Assembly (NCBI RefSeq): GCF_022370835.2
Contig: NZ_CP092365.1
Location: 930,001 to 994,000 of the forward strand
Length of the DNA: 64,000 nucleotides
Source: Mycolicibacillus parakoreensis
Lineage (GTDB): Bacteria > Actinomycetota > Actinomycetes > Mycobacteriales > Mycobacteriaceae
Direction: 5' to 3'
The translations under genes and the position numbers were made by a program. Positions 30,182 through 40,082 of this stretch are shown one piece after another (position 1 is the first letter of the stretch; every line of letters starts with the position of its first letter). The notes beneath the pieces were generated by a model that saw only the letters and a list, made by a program, of their open reading frames with translations, did no database searches and was not told where the DNA came from.

Positions 30182-31894
30182 GTGGACGTCGTCTTGGGGG
30201 TCTCGATGACCCCGTCGGCGATCTACACGTCGCTCGCCGACGGCGACCGGGCCGCCGGCGTGACGATTGATGAGGACATGCTGGCGGTGCCCGCCGACGC
30301 CCGCGCCGCCGACGAGGTGGTGGCGGCGGTGCTCGCGGCCCGCCAGCAGGCGCACGACGGCGGCTACCGGTTGTCCTCGATCGGGGTGACCTGCGTCGAT
30401 CAGGGCGACACCGCGGCGCTCAGCGACGCGTTGGCCGACCACGAACTCGGCACCGTGATGGTGGTGTCGGGGTTTCTGGCCGCGGCGGCGTTGACCCAGA
30501 CCGTCGGCAAGGCGTTGGGCTATCCGCACACCGCGCTGCTGTACCTGGAGCCCCAGACGCTGACGGTGGCGGTGGTGGACTCGGCGACCGGGGCGATCGG
30601 CGCGGTGCATCGGCGTGCTTTGACCGAGTCCGGTGCGGATCGCACCGCGGTGCTGTCCGAGGCGCTGACCGAACTGACGATGCTCGAGACCCGCCCGGGC
30701 GGGCTGTATCTGGTGGGAGCCGGCGCCGACGTGCGGACGCTGCGTGATGCGGCGGAGGCCTTGACGGCGTTGCCGGTGAACCTTCCCGAAGAGCCGGCGT
30801 TGGCCCTGGCGCAGGGCGCGGCGGTCGCCGCGGCGCATGCGCCGCTGTTCACCATGTCCACCCAGGCGTTGGCCTACTCGCGCGACCCGGGCACCGATGG
30901 GGTGGCACCGGAGGAGTTGGCGCGTCGATTCGCCGACGGGGTCGCCGGCGGGGTCGCCGATGACGGCCGGGCCTACAGCGCCGAATCGTCCGGCGCGGAC
31001 CACGGCGAGGACCCTGACTCCTCGACGCGTCCCGCGGGGGCGCTGCGACGGCGCCGCACGCCGCTGCTGGTCGGAAGCTCGATGGCGGTGATCCTGGTCA
31101 TCGGCACGGTGGCTCTGGTGATCTCACTGGCTTTGGACATCCGCCCGGCCGCGCGGCTGTTGCCCAACTTCGGCGACGACACCCCCGCCGCCCCGGCCCC
31201 GCCGCCGGCGCAGACGATCGAACAACCCGCCCCGGTGGTGCAGCAGGTCCCGCCGCCCGATGCCGTGGTGCCCCCGCAGGCGCCGGCCGCCTCACCCGCC
31301 CCGAAGGCGCCGCCGCTCGCCCCGCCGGCCCCGCGGGCACCGAGCGTTCCGGAGGTCGTCGTTCCGCCGCCGGCGCAGGCGGTGCGGCCCGACCCGCCGG
31401 CCGCTCCGGCGCCCGAACCGCCGGCCGTGCAGGCTCCCGACCCGCCGGCCGTGCAGGCTCCCGACCCGCCGCCGGCGGCGCCGGTGCCGGTGCCGATCCC
31501 GCTGCCGGTGATGGTGCCCGACGTGCCGATCTTCTCGCCCCCGAAGGCCCCGGTGGAGAAATCGCCGCCAAAGAGCCCGCCGAAGGTGGATCCGCCGAAG
31601 GCCCCCCGCGTTCCCAAGGCCCCCGACCCGCCGCGTTGGCAACCACCGTGGCAACCGGAGAAACCCAAGGCCCCCAAGGTCCCCAAGACACCGGAGTTGC
31701 CCAAGGCCCCCAAGGCCCCCAAGACACCGGAGTTGCCCAAGGCCCCGAAGGCCCCGAAGGTGCCGAGCTGGCAACCGAAGGCCCCCAAGGCCCCGAAGGT
31801 GCCGAGCTGGCAACCGAAACGTCCCCCGGCGTGGCAGCCCAAGGCGCCGTCACTGCCGAAGCTGCCGTTCCCCGATCTGCGGCTACCGTTCTAG
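30182..31894 (+). CDS. DUF7159-type membrane protein with long Pro/Lys-rich repetitive tail
   Basis: 570 residues in three parts. The N-terminal ASKHA-like domain (about 1-240) begins MDVVLGVSMTPSAIYTSL, a hallmark of the mycobacterial DUF7159 family. One membrane helix follows near 296-320 (VGSSMAVILVIGTVALVISL), then a roughly 240-residue external Pro/Ala/Lys tail with PPAVQAPD and KAPK(T/V)P repeats that probably spans cell-wall layers. The GTG is chosen because GGGGAGGAG lies just upstream; a TATGCT -10 candidate is at 30095-30100. It occupies the position of PE14-Rv1215c in M. tuberculosis. Function unknown. Confidence 0.8.
   Translation: MDVVLGVSMTPSAIYTSLADGDRAAGVTIDEDMLAVPADARAADEVVAAVLAARQQAHDGGYRLSSIGVTCVDQGDTAALSDALADHELGTVMVVSGFLAAAALTQTVGKALGYPHTALLYLEPQTLTVAVVDSATGAIGAVHRRALTESGADRTAVLSEALTELTMLETRPGGLYLVGAGADVRTLRDAAEALTALPVNLPEEPALALAQGAAVAAAHAPLFTMSTQALAYSRDPGTDGVAPEELARRFADGVAGGVADDGRAYSAESSGADHGEDPDSSTRPAGALRRRRTPLLVGSSMAVILVIGTVALVISLALDIRPAARLLPNFGDDTPAAPAPPPAQTIEQPAPVVQQVPPPDAVVPPQAPAASPAPKAPPLAPPAPRAPSVPEVVVPPPAQAVRPDPPAAPAPEPPAVQAPDPPAVQAPDPPPAAPVPVPIPLPVMVPDVPIFSPPKAPVEKSPPKSPPKVDPPKAPRVPKAPDPPRWQPPWQPEKPKAPKVPKTPELPKAPKAPKTPELPKAPKAPKVPSWQPKAPKAPKVPSWQPKRPPAWQPKAPSLPKLPFPDLRLPF
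31418..31465 (+). repeat. Two perfect 24-bp tandem copies (PPAVQAPD)
   Basis: 31418-31441 and 31442-31465 are identical in-frame repeats encoding PPAVQAPD within the Pro-rich tail of the DUF7159 gene. A partial unit precedes them. Such tracts can change copy number by slippage. Confidence 0.8.
31664..31829 (+). repeat. In-frame minisatellite encoding Lys/Pro/Ala repeats
   Basis: Short units encoding KAPK, KTPELP and VPSWQPKAPKAPK recur in tandem, with nearly identical DNA between neighbouring copies. Units of about 33-36 bases are visible (CCCAAGACACCGGAGTTG twice; GTGCCGAGCTGGCAACCG twice). This is the source of a false glycine-rich antisense ORF. Confidence 0.75.
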
Positions 31895-31901
31895 ACGGCG
31901 G

Positions 31902-32585
31902 TCACCACAGGTAGGGCACCAGCCGGTAGCGAACCTGCCGCTGATAGTCGGGGTAGCCGGGCAGTTGCCGGCTGAGCAGCCGTTCCTCGTCGCGCAGCCG
32001 CAGCACCAGGATCGCCACCGTCGCCGGGAGCATCGCCAGCGCCCACCAGGAGCCCAGGGCCAGCGGGACGCCGATCATCAACACCACGGTCGCCGTGTAC
32101 ATCGGGTGGCGCACCCAGCCGTACAGGCCGTCGGTCACCAACCGGTGGTCGGCGTCGACGGTGACGGTCGCACCCGCGTGGGCGTTCTGGACCACCACCA
32201 GCATGCTGGCGCCCAGGCCGACGGCGACCAGGGCGTCACCGAGCAGCACCACCGCGAGCGGCACCGACGACCAGCCGTATCGGTGATCGATCGCGCCGAG
32301 GAGCAGCGTGGCCAGCACCGCCGCCACGAGCAGGCTGACGAGGATCTTCTGCGCCCGTCGGGTCTCGGCGCGCGGTCCGGCTCGCATCCGGCGCTGCAGC
32401 GCCGCCGGGTCGGTGCGCCCCAGGACCACGGTGGCCAGCACCGAGACGAGGGTGAACACCGCGAGGAAAACCCAGGCCTGCCAGTAGTCGGGGCCCCCGG
32501 CGGCACCGACGAGCACCAGCGCGAACAACCCGATACCGACCACTGACCTGATCGCTACGCTCACCGCCATCTTCACCGTCGACAT
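31902..32585 (-). CDS. Isoprenylcysteine carboxyl methyltransferase (ICMT)-like membrane protein
   Basis: 227 residues with five or so membrane helices and the C-terminal ICMT/PEMT pattern VTDGLYGWVRHPMYTATV...RDEERLLSRQLPGYPDYQ, in which the RHPMY and EE motifs bind S-adenosylmethionine. Similar in place and size to Rv1216c. It probably methylates a small molecule or lipid; substrate unknown. The ATG at 32585 follows the ABC permease stop by four bases; a GTG at 32594 that overlaps that stop is an alternative. Last gene of the TetR-ABC operon. Confidence 0.82.
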   Translation of the reverse strand: MSTVKMAVSVAIRSVVGIGLFALVLVGAAGGPDYWQAWVFLAVFTLVSVLATVVLGRTDPAALQRRMRAGPRAETRRAQKILVSLLVAAVLATLLLGAIDHRYGWSSVPLAVVLLGDALVAVGLGASMLVVVQNAHAGATVTVDADHRLVTDGLYGWVRHPMYTATVVLMIGVPLALGSWWALAMLPATVAILVLRLRDEERLLSRQLPGYPDYQRQVRYRLVPYLW

Positions 32586-32589
32586 CGCC

Positions 32590-34227
32590 TCACCCACGCA
32601 GGTCACGCCGTTGGAACGCGACGATGCCCACCGCGGCGAGCACCCCATCGATGAGCACCAGCCACGTCAGGCTCACCGCGGTGAAATCGCCGGCGCCCAC
32701 CCGGGGCACGTGGGCGAACGGCTCCAGATCGAGCAGCCACTGCGGCACCGTGGACAACGAGCCCAACAGGTACACCGCGACGAACCCCACCAGCACCGCC
32801 CAGACGGCGGGGGTGAACCGGGGGAGCACCCCGAACAGCGCCAGGGTGAGCGCCACCAGCAGCCACACCGCCGGCACCTGGGCCGCGGCGGTGCCGACGA
32901 CGGTGCCGAGTGCGCCCGCGACGTCGCCGGCGGCCACCCCGTAGACCAGGCCGGTGACCACCCCGCAGCACAGCAGCGCCACAGCCGGGGCGCCCGCGGC
33001 GAACACCAGATGACTTGCCAGCCACCGTGTTCGACTCACCGCGCCGGCCAGTATCTTCTCGGCGCGTCCGTCGGTCTCCTCCTGGTGCAGCCGCAGGGCC
33101 AGTGACACCGCGAACGCCGCCGCCACCATCGCCAGCGTGGTGAAGGCCACCGCGAGGAACGCGGCCTCCAACTCGGCGGTGCCGCCGAGGCGTGCCACCA
33201 CGTCGTGGGCGGCGGTGCTGTCGCCCAACTCGTCGGCGATGCCGTGGGTGACGCTGCCGACCAGCAGCCCATACAGCAGCAGCCCCACCGTCCACACCAG
33301 CACCGACCCGCGGTCGAGGCGCCAGGCCAGCCCTACGGCCCCGCTCAGGGCGGGGGCGGCCGCGGTGGGGCCGGGCCGGTCGGGCAGCAGGCCCGCCCCG
33401 ACGTCGCGGCGGGCCTGCAACCGGTAGGCCACCGCCCCCAGCACGACGGTGCTCAGCAGCGGCAACAGCAGCACCCACCACCGCTCCCCGGCGTAGGGGC
33501 GCACCTGCAGTGCCCAGCCCAGCGGGGACAGCCACGACAGCGACCCGGATCCGGCATCGCCGACCGCACGCGCCGCGAATGCGGCACCGAGCACCGCGAA
33601 CGCCACCCCGCGGCATACCCGGGCGCTGGCCGAGAGTTGGGCGGCCACTGCGGCGGCCGCGGTGAACACCAGCCCCGACCCGGCCAGCGCCGCGCCGAAC
33701 GCCAGCGACCCCGCCGCCGGCACGCCGGTGGTCAGCAGGCCCGCCGCGCCGATCAGTCCGGTGCCGATCGCCGCACCCCCGGTCAGCAGCAGCGCCGCGG
33801 TCAGCCCGGCGGCGCGACCGACCACCGCGGACCCGACCAGCTCACTGCGGCCGGTCTCCTCCTCGGCACGGGTGTGGCGGATCACGGTGAGAATCACCGC
33901 CACCGCGATCAGCAGATGGAAGATCCCGGCCTTCCAGATGCCGACCGCACCGAGGCTGTCGTTGTAGACCGGACCGTAGAGCGCCCGCTGGGCCGGGCTG
34001 GCCATGATCGAGGCGGCCAGCCCCGCCCGGTCGGCCTCGCTGGGGTAGACCGCCTGGATGCTGCCGATGTACACCGGCGCCAGCGGCACCGAGAGCAGCA
34101 GCATCCACAGCGGCATCACCACCCGGTCGCGGCGCAGCGCCAGCCGCAGCAACGTGGCGGTCCCGGTGAAGCGCCCGGAGCGCAGTGCGGGCGAGGCCGC
34201 GGGCCGGGGAACCGCCAGGGTGCTCAT
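32590..34227 (-). CDS. ABC-2 type exporter permease (Rv1217c-like)
   Basis: 545 residues with roughly a dozen hydrophobic helices arranged as two repeated halves, typical of the large actinobacterial ABC permeases. Charged loops [15 protein letters not shown] and [17 protein letters not shown] occur at equivalent places in each half and probably contact the ATPase. In M. tuberculosis the Rv1217c-Rv1218c pair is linked to efflux of several drug classes. The ATG overlaps the ATPase stop by four bases. Confidence 0.9.
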   Translation of the reverse strand: MSTLAVPRPAASPALRSGRFTGTATLLRLALRRDRVVMPLWMLLLSVPLAPVYIGSIQAVYPSEADRAGLAASIMASPAQRALYGPVYNDSLGAVGIWKAGIFHLLIAVAVILTVIRHTRAEEETGRSELVGSAVVGRAAGLTAALLLTGGAAIGTGLIGAAGLLTTGVPAAGSLAFGAALAGSGLVFTAAAAVAAQLSASARVCRGVAFAVLGAAFAARAVGDAGSGSLSWLSPLGWALQVRPYAGERWWVLLLPLLSTVVLGAVAYRLQARRDVGAGLLPDRPGPTAAAPALSGAVGLAWRLDRGSVLVWTVGLLLYGLLVGSVTHGIADELGDSTAAHDVVARLGGTAELEAAFLAVAFTTLAMVAAAFAVSLALRLHQEETDGRAEKILAGAVSRTRWLASHLVFAAGAPAVALLCCGVVTGLVYGVAAGDVAGALGTVVGTAAAQVPAVWLLVALTLALFGVLPRFTPAVWAVLVGFVAVYLLGSLSTVPQWLLDLEPFAHVPRVGAGDFTAVSLTWLVLIDGVLAAVGIVAFQRRDLRG

Positions 34228-35180
34228 CGCGGCCCCCGGTGGGCGAGCGGCTGCGGCGACGGCGGCGGTGCCGTGGCCTCCCCGCTGCCGTCGTAGTGGC
34301 GCAAGAACAGCTCCTCCAACGTCGGCGGTTGGCTGGTGAGGCTGCGCACCCCGGCCTCCCCGAGCAGCCGGATCAGTGTGCCCAGGCTGGCGTTGTCGAC
34401 CTGGGCGCGCATCGTGGTGCCGTCCCACCGCAGGTCGTGGACGCCGGGGATCCGGCGCAGATCCCCGGGATTGCTGGCCACGTCGGCGGTCACCGAGGTG
34501 CGGCTGAGGTGGCGCATCGACGCCAGCGACCCGCTCTCCACGGTCCTGCCGGCCCGGATGATCGTCACCCGGTCGCAGAGCGCCTCGGTCTCGGCGAGGA
34601 TATGACTGGAGAGCAGCACCGTGGCGCCACGCTGCCGGGCCTCGCTGACACATTGCTGAAACACGTTCTCCATCAACGGATCCAGGCCGCTGCTGGGCTC
34701 ATCGAGGAGCAGTAGGTGCACATCGGAGGCCAATGCCGCGATCAGCGAGACCTTCTGACGGTTGCCCTTGGAGTAGGTGCGCACCCGTTTGCGGGGGTCG
34801 AGGGCGAACCGTTCGATGAGTTCGTCGCGGCGTCGCGGGTCGAGTCCACCGCGCATGCGGGCCAGCACATCGATCGTCTCGCCGCCGGTCAGCGACGGCC
34901 ACAACGTGACGTCGCCGGGCACGTAGGCCAGGTGGCGGTGCAGCGGCACCGCGTCGGCCCACGGATCGCCGCCGAGCAGCCGCACGGTGCCGCCGTCGGC
35001 GCGGACCAGGCCCAGCAGGATGCGCAAGGTGGTGGTCTTGCCCGCCCCGTTGGGGCCGAGGAAACCGTGGATCTCCCCGCGCTGCACGGTCATGGTCAGA
35101 CCGTCGAGGGCGCGAACGCCCCCGAAGTGTTTGACCAATCCGTCGATGACCACCGCGGGCTCGGCGTAGTCAGCGTGCAT
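34224..35180 (-). CDS. ABC exporter ATP-binding protein (Rv1218c-like)
   Basis: 318 residues. Walker A is [10 protein letters not shown], the signature is near [11 protein letters not shown] (a degenerate version of the usual LSGGQ) and Walker B is [15 protein letters not shown]-terminal extension typical of drug-resistance ABC ATPases follows. The ATG at 35180 is supported by AAGGAG six bases upstream; a longer reading from 35228 lies inside the regulator gene. Overlaps the TetR gene by 11 bases. Confidence 0.92.
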   Translation of the reverse strand: MHADYAEPAVVIDGLVKHFGGVRALDGLTMTVQRGEIHGFLGPNGAGKTTTLRILLGLVRADGGTVRLLGGDPWADAVPLHRHLAYVPGDVTLWPSLTGGETIDVLARMRGGLDPRRRDELIERFALDPRKRVRTYSKGNRQKVSLIAALASDVHLLLLDEPSSGLDPLMENVFQQCVSEARQRGATVLLSSHILAETEALCDRVTIIRAGRTVESGSLASMRHLSRTSVTADVASNPGDLRRIPGVHDLRWDGTTMRAQVDNASLGTLIRLLGEAGVRSLTSQPPTLEELFLRHYDGSGEATAPPPSPQPLAHRGPR

Positions 35181-35850
35181 CGGCGTCTCCTTGGGGTTGC
35201 GGGCCGCGGTGTTGCGCCTCGCGCGCATCCGGCCGGCTTCGCGCGAGAAATGCGTTGTACATGGTGTGGTCGGTGAGCAGGCCGTCGCTGTAGAGCTCGA
35301 GTGCGGGCAGCGTCATCTCGTCGGCGTAGTCGCGCAGCACCGCACGCAGGTCGGTCGGGGTCGGGTGCAGTTGCAGGTACAGCAGAAACCCGCCGCCGCC
35401 GGTGATCGCCAGATACCGGGCACGGGCGTGCAGGTCCCGGCTGGGCTTGAGGGTCCCGGCGCGCACCCCCTCGTCGAGGTACTCCGCGGCGTTGTCGATC
35501 ATCCGCTGCCACAGCACCGCCGCGAGCGGGCTGGCGGACTGCATGCTGCGCACCAGGTAGGCCATCAGGGGCGCGTAGGACTCGATCTCGGCCAACGCGG
35601 CAAACCAGGTGGCCGGGTCGTGGGAGCGCAGCGCCTCGGATTTGCCGACGCGGATCTCCTCGGCGACGTAGTCGTCGCAGGCTTGCAGCAGCCCCTGCTT
35701 GGAGCCGAAATGATGGATCACCAGCCCGGGACTGACGTCGGCGGCCTGCGCGATGGCTCGAATCCCCACGGTGAAGCCGTGCTCGCCGACCTGGGCGAGG
35801 GCGGCGTCGCGGATCCGCGCCACCGTCGTCCGATCCTCGGCTGAACGCAT
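35170..35850 (-). CDS. TetR-family repressor of the ABC exporter operon (Rv1219c-like)
   Basis: 226 residues. The N-terminal HTH is [32 protein letters not shown], followed by a helical ligand-binding domain. First gene of a four-gene operon with the ABC exporter and the ICMT-like gene. M. tuberculosis Rv1219c represses Rv1218c-Rv1217c. The promoter is unusually easy to read: TTGACC, 18-base spacer, TAATGT, then seven bases to the ATG. A TetR-type dyad lies between the two boxes, giving a simple autorepression model. Confidence 0.92.
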   Translation of the reverse strand: MRSAEDRTTVARIRDAALAQVGEHGFTVGIRAIAQAADVSPGLVIHHFGSKQGLLQACDDYVAEEIRVGKSEALRSHDPATWFAALAEIESYAPLMAYLVRSMQSASPLAAVLWQRMIDNAAEYLDEGVRAGTLKPSRDLHARARYLAITGGGGFLLYLQLHPTPTDLRAVLRDYADEMTLPALELYSDGLLTDHTMYNAFLARSRPDAREAQHRGPQPQGDADAR

Positions 35851-35857
35851 GTTTAAG

Positions 35858-35887
35858 ACATTAAACGACCGTTCAACGCTCGGTCAA
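35858..35887 (-). promoter_or_regulatory. TetR operon promoter (-35 TTGACC, -10 TAATGT), leaderless
   Basis: Minus strand: TTGACC at 35887-35882, an 18-base spacer and TAATGT at 35863-35858, seven bases before the TetR ATG at 35850. Both hexamers are close to consensus. Confidence 0.7.
35861..35876. promoter_or_regulatory. TetR-type operator dyad within the promoter
   Basis: TTAAACGACCGTTCAA is a 16-bp near-palindrome (six of seven base pairs per arm) placed between -35 and -10. Two further dyads overlap it: TTTAA-GACA-TTAAA at 35852-35865 and GACCG-N9-CGGTC at 35867-35885. Binding here would block RNA polymerase. Confidence 0.6.
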
Positions 35888-35938
35888 GGGGGATCCGCCC
35901 CCGACGGGAGCCGGAGCCGGGAGATCAGGTCGGGGCGC

Positions 35939-36607
35939 TCAGTCGCGGACGGCGGCGAGAAGACCCTCGCCGAGCGGGATCAGTGCGGGGTTGAGGCGCT
36001 CGTCCTCGGCGATCAGCCGGGCGGCCTCGCGCACCGCGGTCACCTCGGCGTCGTGGGCGCCCGGATCGCCCGCGCGTCCGCCCAGGGCGGAGCGGTTGAC
36101 CACGATCACTCCGCCGGGGCGCAGCAGGCGGATGCCCTCCACGACGTAGGTGGGCTGGTCGATCGGGTCGGCGTCGATGAACACCAGGTCGTAGGAGTCG
36201 TCGGCCAGGCGGGTCAGCACCTCCTGGGCGCGGCCGGCGATGAGCCGGGTGCGCGAGGGCGCCGAGCCGGCCTCGGTGTACGCCTGTTTGGCGACCCGCT
36301 GGTACTCCGGTTCCAGGTCGATGGTGGTCAGCACCCCGTCGTCGCTCATCCCGGCCAGCAGCCACAGCCCGCTGACCCCCGCGCCGGTGCCGACCTCGAC
36401 GATCGCCTTGCCGCCGCTGAGTCGGGCGAGCAGGCTCAGCAACGCACCGACCGCGGGGCTGATGGCCCCGGCCCCGATCTCCCCGGCGCGATCGCGCGCG
36501 GCGGCCAGGATCTCGTCTTCGGAGATGGACTGCTCGGCGTGGGTGTAGAGCGCCTCAGCCCGGCTGCGCTGGGCCGTCTCGTCGGAGGGATTGTCCGTGC
36601 TGGCCAT
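35939..36607 (-). CDS. SAM-dependent O-methyltransferase (Rv1220c-like)
   Basis: 222 residues of the catechol O-methyltransferase-like family 3: [18 protein letters not shown] binds [20 protein letters not shown] holds the acidic ribose contact, and [16 protein letters not shown] supplies the metal-binding Asp. Equivalent to Rv1220c. The acceptor is unknown. A TACGCT box (36614-36619) six bases before the ATG implies leaderless mRNA. Divergent from sigE across a 312-base control region. Confidence 0.9.
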   Translation of the reverse strand: MASTDNPSDETAQRSRAEALYTHAEQSISEDEILAAARDRAGEIGAGAISPAVGALLSLLARLSGGKAIVEVGTGAGVSGLWLLAGMSDDGVLTTIDLEPEYQRVAKQAYTEAGSAPSRTRLIAGRAQEVLTRLADDSYDLVFIDADPIDQPTYVVEGIRLLRPGGVIVVNRSALGGRAGDPGAHDAEVTAVREAARLIAEDERLNPALIPLGEGLLAAVRD

Positions 36608-36613
36608 ATTCGC

Positions 36614-36619
36614 AGCGTA
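36614..36619 (-). promoter_or_regulatory. -10 box (TACGCT) of the O-methyltransferase gene, leaderless spacing
   Basis: Minus-strand TACGCT lies six bases from the ATG at 36607. Confidence 0.45.
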
Positions 36620-36919
36620 GAGCCAACGCGGGAACCGCGGCGTCAGGCGCGCCCGACGAGCGTGGACACGCCCGGCACGAGAGCAGAATCACACCGCTGC
36701 GCTCGCCATTGACGCAGGTCACGGCCGTGGCGTCGGCGCCGGGGAGCAAGTCTTAGTCAACGTTCAGGGCACTCACACGGTCGGCACAAACTGGTGGGTA
36801 ACCGTAGGGGCGGAGAACGTGGTTTGGTCAGCTAAGGACTTGGGGAATACCGACAGCGACCGTCACGTTATCGACCTTGACAGCATGTCGATGTCGCGAG
36901 TCAATAGAGTTGGAGGGGA
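36620..36919. promoter_or_regulatory. Long intergenic control region upstream of sigE
   Basis: About 300 bases hold no convincing gene. The left part (36640-36720) is GC-rich and includes the stretch GACGAGCGTGGACACGCC that may be a dispersed repeat. The right part (from about 36750) is AT-richer and contains an ECF-type promoter (36844-36869), a TTGACA at 36877-36882 and a TAGAGT at 36905-36910 just before the ribosome site GGAGGGG (36912-36918). M. tuberculosis sigE is known to have several promoters, and this layout agrees with that. Confidence 0.6.
36844..36869 (+). promoter_or_regulatory. ECF sigma (SigE/SigH-type) promoter of sigE
   Basis: GGAATA (36844-36849), a 16-base spacer and CGTT (36866-36869) match the GGAAY-N16/17-CGTT consensus for mycobacterial SigE and SigH. 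Its position about 50 bases before sigE suggests autoregulation or control by SigH. Confidence 0.65.
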
Positions 36920-37579
36920 TTGACCATCACCACACCGATGAATCCGGCGAGTATGTCGCATCCGGCCCCGCAGCGCGAGATGGGGTGGGTTGAGCCATCC
37001 GAGGAGTTGCAGGGCACCGCGGTTTTCGACGCGACCGGCGACAAGGCGGCCATGCCGTCCTGGGATGAATTGGTGCGGGAACACGCCGACCGGGTGTACC
37101 GGCTGGCCTATCGTCTCTCCGGCAACCAACACGACGCCGAGGATCTCACCCAGGAGACCTTCATCCGGGTGTTCCGCTCGCTGCAGAACTACCAGCCGGG
37201 GACCTTCGAGGGCTGGCTGCACCGCATCACCACCAACCTGTTTTTGGACATGGTGCGCCGCCGCGCCCGGATTCGGATGGAGGCGCTGCCGGAGGATTAC
37301 GATCGGGTGCCGGCCACCGACCCCACCCCGGAGCAGATCTATCACGACGCGCGCCTGGGACCGGATCTGCAGGCCGGGCTGGCGGCGCTGCCCCCGGAGT
37401 TCCGCGCCGCGGTGGTCCTGTGCGACATCGAAGGCCTCTCCTACGAGGAGATCGGCGCCACTCTGGGGGTGAAACTCGGCACCGTCCGCAGCCGTATCCA
37501 TCGGGGTCGGCAGGCGTTGCGCGAGCACGTCGCGGCCCACCGCCGGCACGGCGAGCAGACCGCGTCCGCGCCGTCCTGA
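36920..37579 (+). CDS. sigE: ECF RNA polymerase sigma factor SigE
   Basis: Directs the response to envelope, heat and detergent stress. 219 residues as read from a TTG. Region 2 is [39 protein letters not shown]; region 4 is [44 protein letters not shown], both split here for description and nearly identical to Rv1221. The start is uncertain: TTG 36920 follows GGAGGGG by one base only, while ATG 36938 and ATG 36959 lie further on. An in-frame stop just upstream rules out the longer form known in M. tuberculosis. Followed by its anti-sigma gene rseA. Confidence 0.93.
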   Translation: MTITTPMNPASMSHPAPQREMGWVEPSEELQGTAVFDATGDKAAMPSWDELVREHADRVYRLAYRLSGNQHDAEDLTQETFIRVFRSLQNYQPGTFEGWLHRITTNLFLDMVRRRARIRMEALPEDYDRVPATDPTPEQIYHDARLGPDLQAGLAALPPEFRAAVVLCDIEGLSYEEIGATLGVKLGTVRSRIHRGRQALREHVAAHRRHGEQTASAPS

Positions 37580-37669
37580 TCGTGGCCGCTCGGCGGGCCT
37601 GCACTCGCCGGGGCCGCTATCCGCGCTACATTCGTGGTGGTGAGTCAGCGGCCGAGGAGAGGAGCGGTG

Positions 37670-38065
37670 ATGGCCGATCCGGGGCATGTCTTCCGGCGGG
37701 CGTTCTCCTGGTTGCCGTCCCAGTTCGCGCCGCAGAGCGACGCGCCGGTCGGTGCCCCCCGGCAATTCGGCTCCACCGAGCACCTCTCGCCTGAGGCGAT
37801 CGCGGCCTTCGTGGACGGCGAACTGCGGATGAGCGCCCACCTGCGCGCCGCCCACCATCTGTCGCTGTGCCCGCAGTGCGCCTCCGAGGTGGAGGGGCAG
37901 AGCAGCGCACGGGCCGCGCTGCGCGAATCCGGCCCGGTCCAGGTGCCCAGGGAACTGCTGGGGTTGCTGGCCCAGATCCCGGAGGCGCCGCCGGAGGACA
38001 CTCCGGCGCCGCCATCGCAGCCCCCCGCCGACCAGGAGCGCCGCCCCCGTCGCCGACGCCGGTAG
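37670..38065 (+). CDS. rseA: Anti-sigma E factor RseA
   Basis: 131 residues, a soluble zinc-binding anti-sigma factor that holds SigE inactive. The ZAS motif is AHLRAAHHLSLCPQC, giving His-x3-Cys-x2-Cys, preceded by LSPEAIAAFVDGELRMS. Equivalent to Rv1222 but with a shorter Pro/Arg-rich tail. ATG with AGGAGAGGAG upstream is adopted. A TACATT box at 37627-37632 lies seven bases before an in-frame GTG (37640), which could give a second, leaderless isoform longer by 10 residues. Confidence 0.9.
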   Translation: MADPGHVFRRAFSWLPSQFAPQSDAPVGAPRQFGSTEHLSPEAIAAFVDGELRMSAHLRAAHHLSLCPQCASEVEGQSSARAALRESGPVQVPRELLGLLAQIPEAPPEDTPAPPSQPPADQERRPRRRRR

Positions 38066-38148
38066 GCTAAGTGCCGGTAATGACCCGACGGGTGGCCGCT
38101 GCTCGTGGCGAAGCGAGTGTTCTGCCGCGCGACTCAGAAGCGGAGTAA

Positions 38149-39653
<1,505 letters not shown>

Positions 39654-39654
<1 letters not shown>

Positions 39655-40064
39655 TGTTCGCCAACGTCGGGTGGGGCGAGATCCTGGTGCTGATCGTGGT
39701 GGGGCTGGTGGTACTCGGCCCCGAGCGGCTCCCCGGCGCCATCCGCTGGACCTCCGATGCGCTGCGCCAGGCCCGTGACTATCTCAGCAACGCCAGCCAC
39801 CAGCTGCGGGACGAGATCGGGCCGGACTTCGATGAGCTGCGTCAACCGCTCAGCGAACTGCAGAAACTGCGCGGCATGAGCCCGCGCGCCGCGGTGACCA
39901 AGCACCTGCTCGACGGTGACGACTCCCTGTTCGGGATGTTCGACACCCCGCCGTCCGCTCCCGGGGCGCCACCGCCCCGGGTGTCGACCCCGCCGCCGTC
40001 CTCGCCGTCCTCGCCGGCGGAGCCCCCGGGCGGGCGCCCGCCGTTCGACAGCGACGCGACCTGA
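39654..40064 (+). CDS. tatB: Twin-arginine translocase subunit TatB
   Basis: 136 residues. It has a short external N-terminus, a membrane helix ([19 protein letters not shown], about 8-26) with the conserved Glu and the GPERLP hinge, then an amphipathic helix and a Pro/Ser-rich disordered tail. Equivalent to Rv1224. Forms the substrate-receptor part of the Tat system with TatC, encoded elsewhere. The ATG overlaps the htrA stop by one base, so the genes are co-transcribed. Confidence 0.93.
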
Positions 40065-40082
40065 CCCGGCCCGCGGCGGCGT

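Noticed and set aside
27860..31003. 1,047-codon minus-strand frame covering glgC and neighbours
   Set aside because: Spans three real genes and their promoters; composition typical of an antisense shadow.
31418..31829. CRISPR-like repeats
   Set aside because: Repeats are in frame, contiguous or nearly so, encode Pro/Lys motifs and lack unique spacers and cas genes.
30973..31842. Glycine-rich minus-strand frame resembling a PE_PGRS protein (GALGAFG, GNSGVLG repeats)
   Set aside because: It is the reverse complement of the Pro/Lys/Ala repeats of the DUF7159 tail. No PE domain, promoter or ribosome site is present.
36620..36919. A small gene or tRNA in the sigE upstream gap
   Set aside because: No ORF with a ribosome site and no cloverleaf-like pairing was found; promoter motifs explain the AT-richer part.
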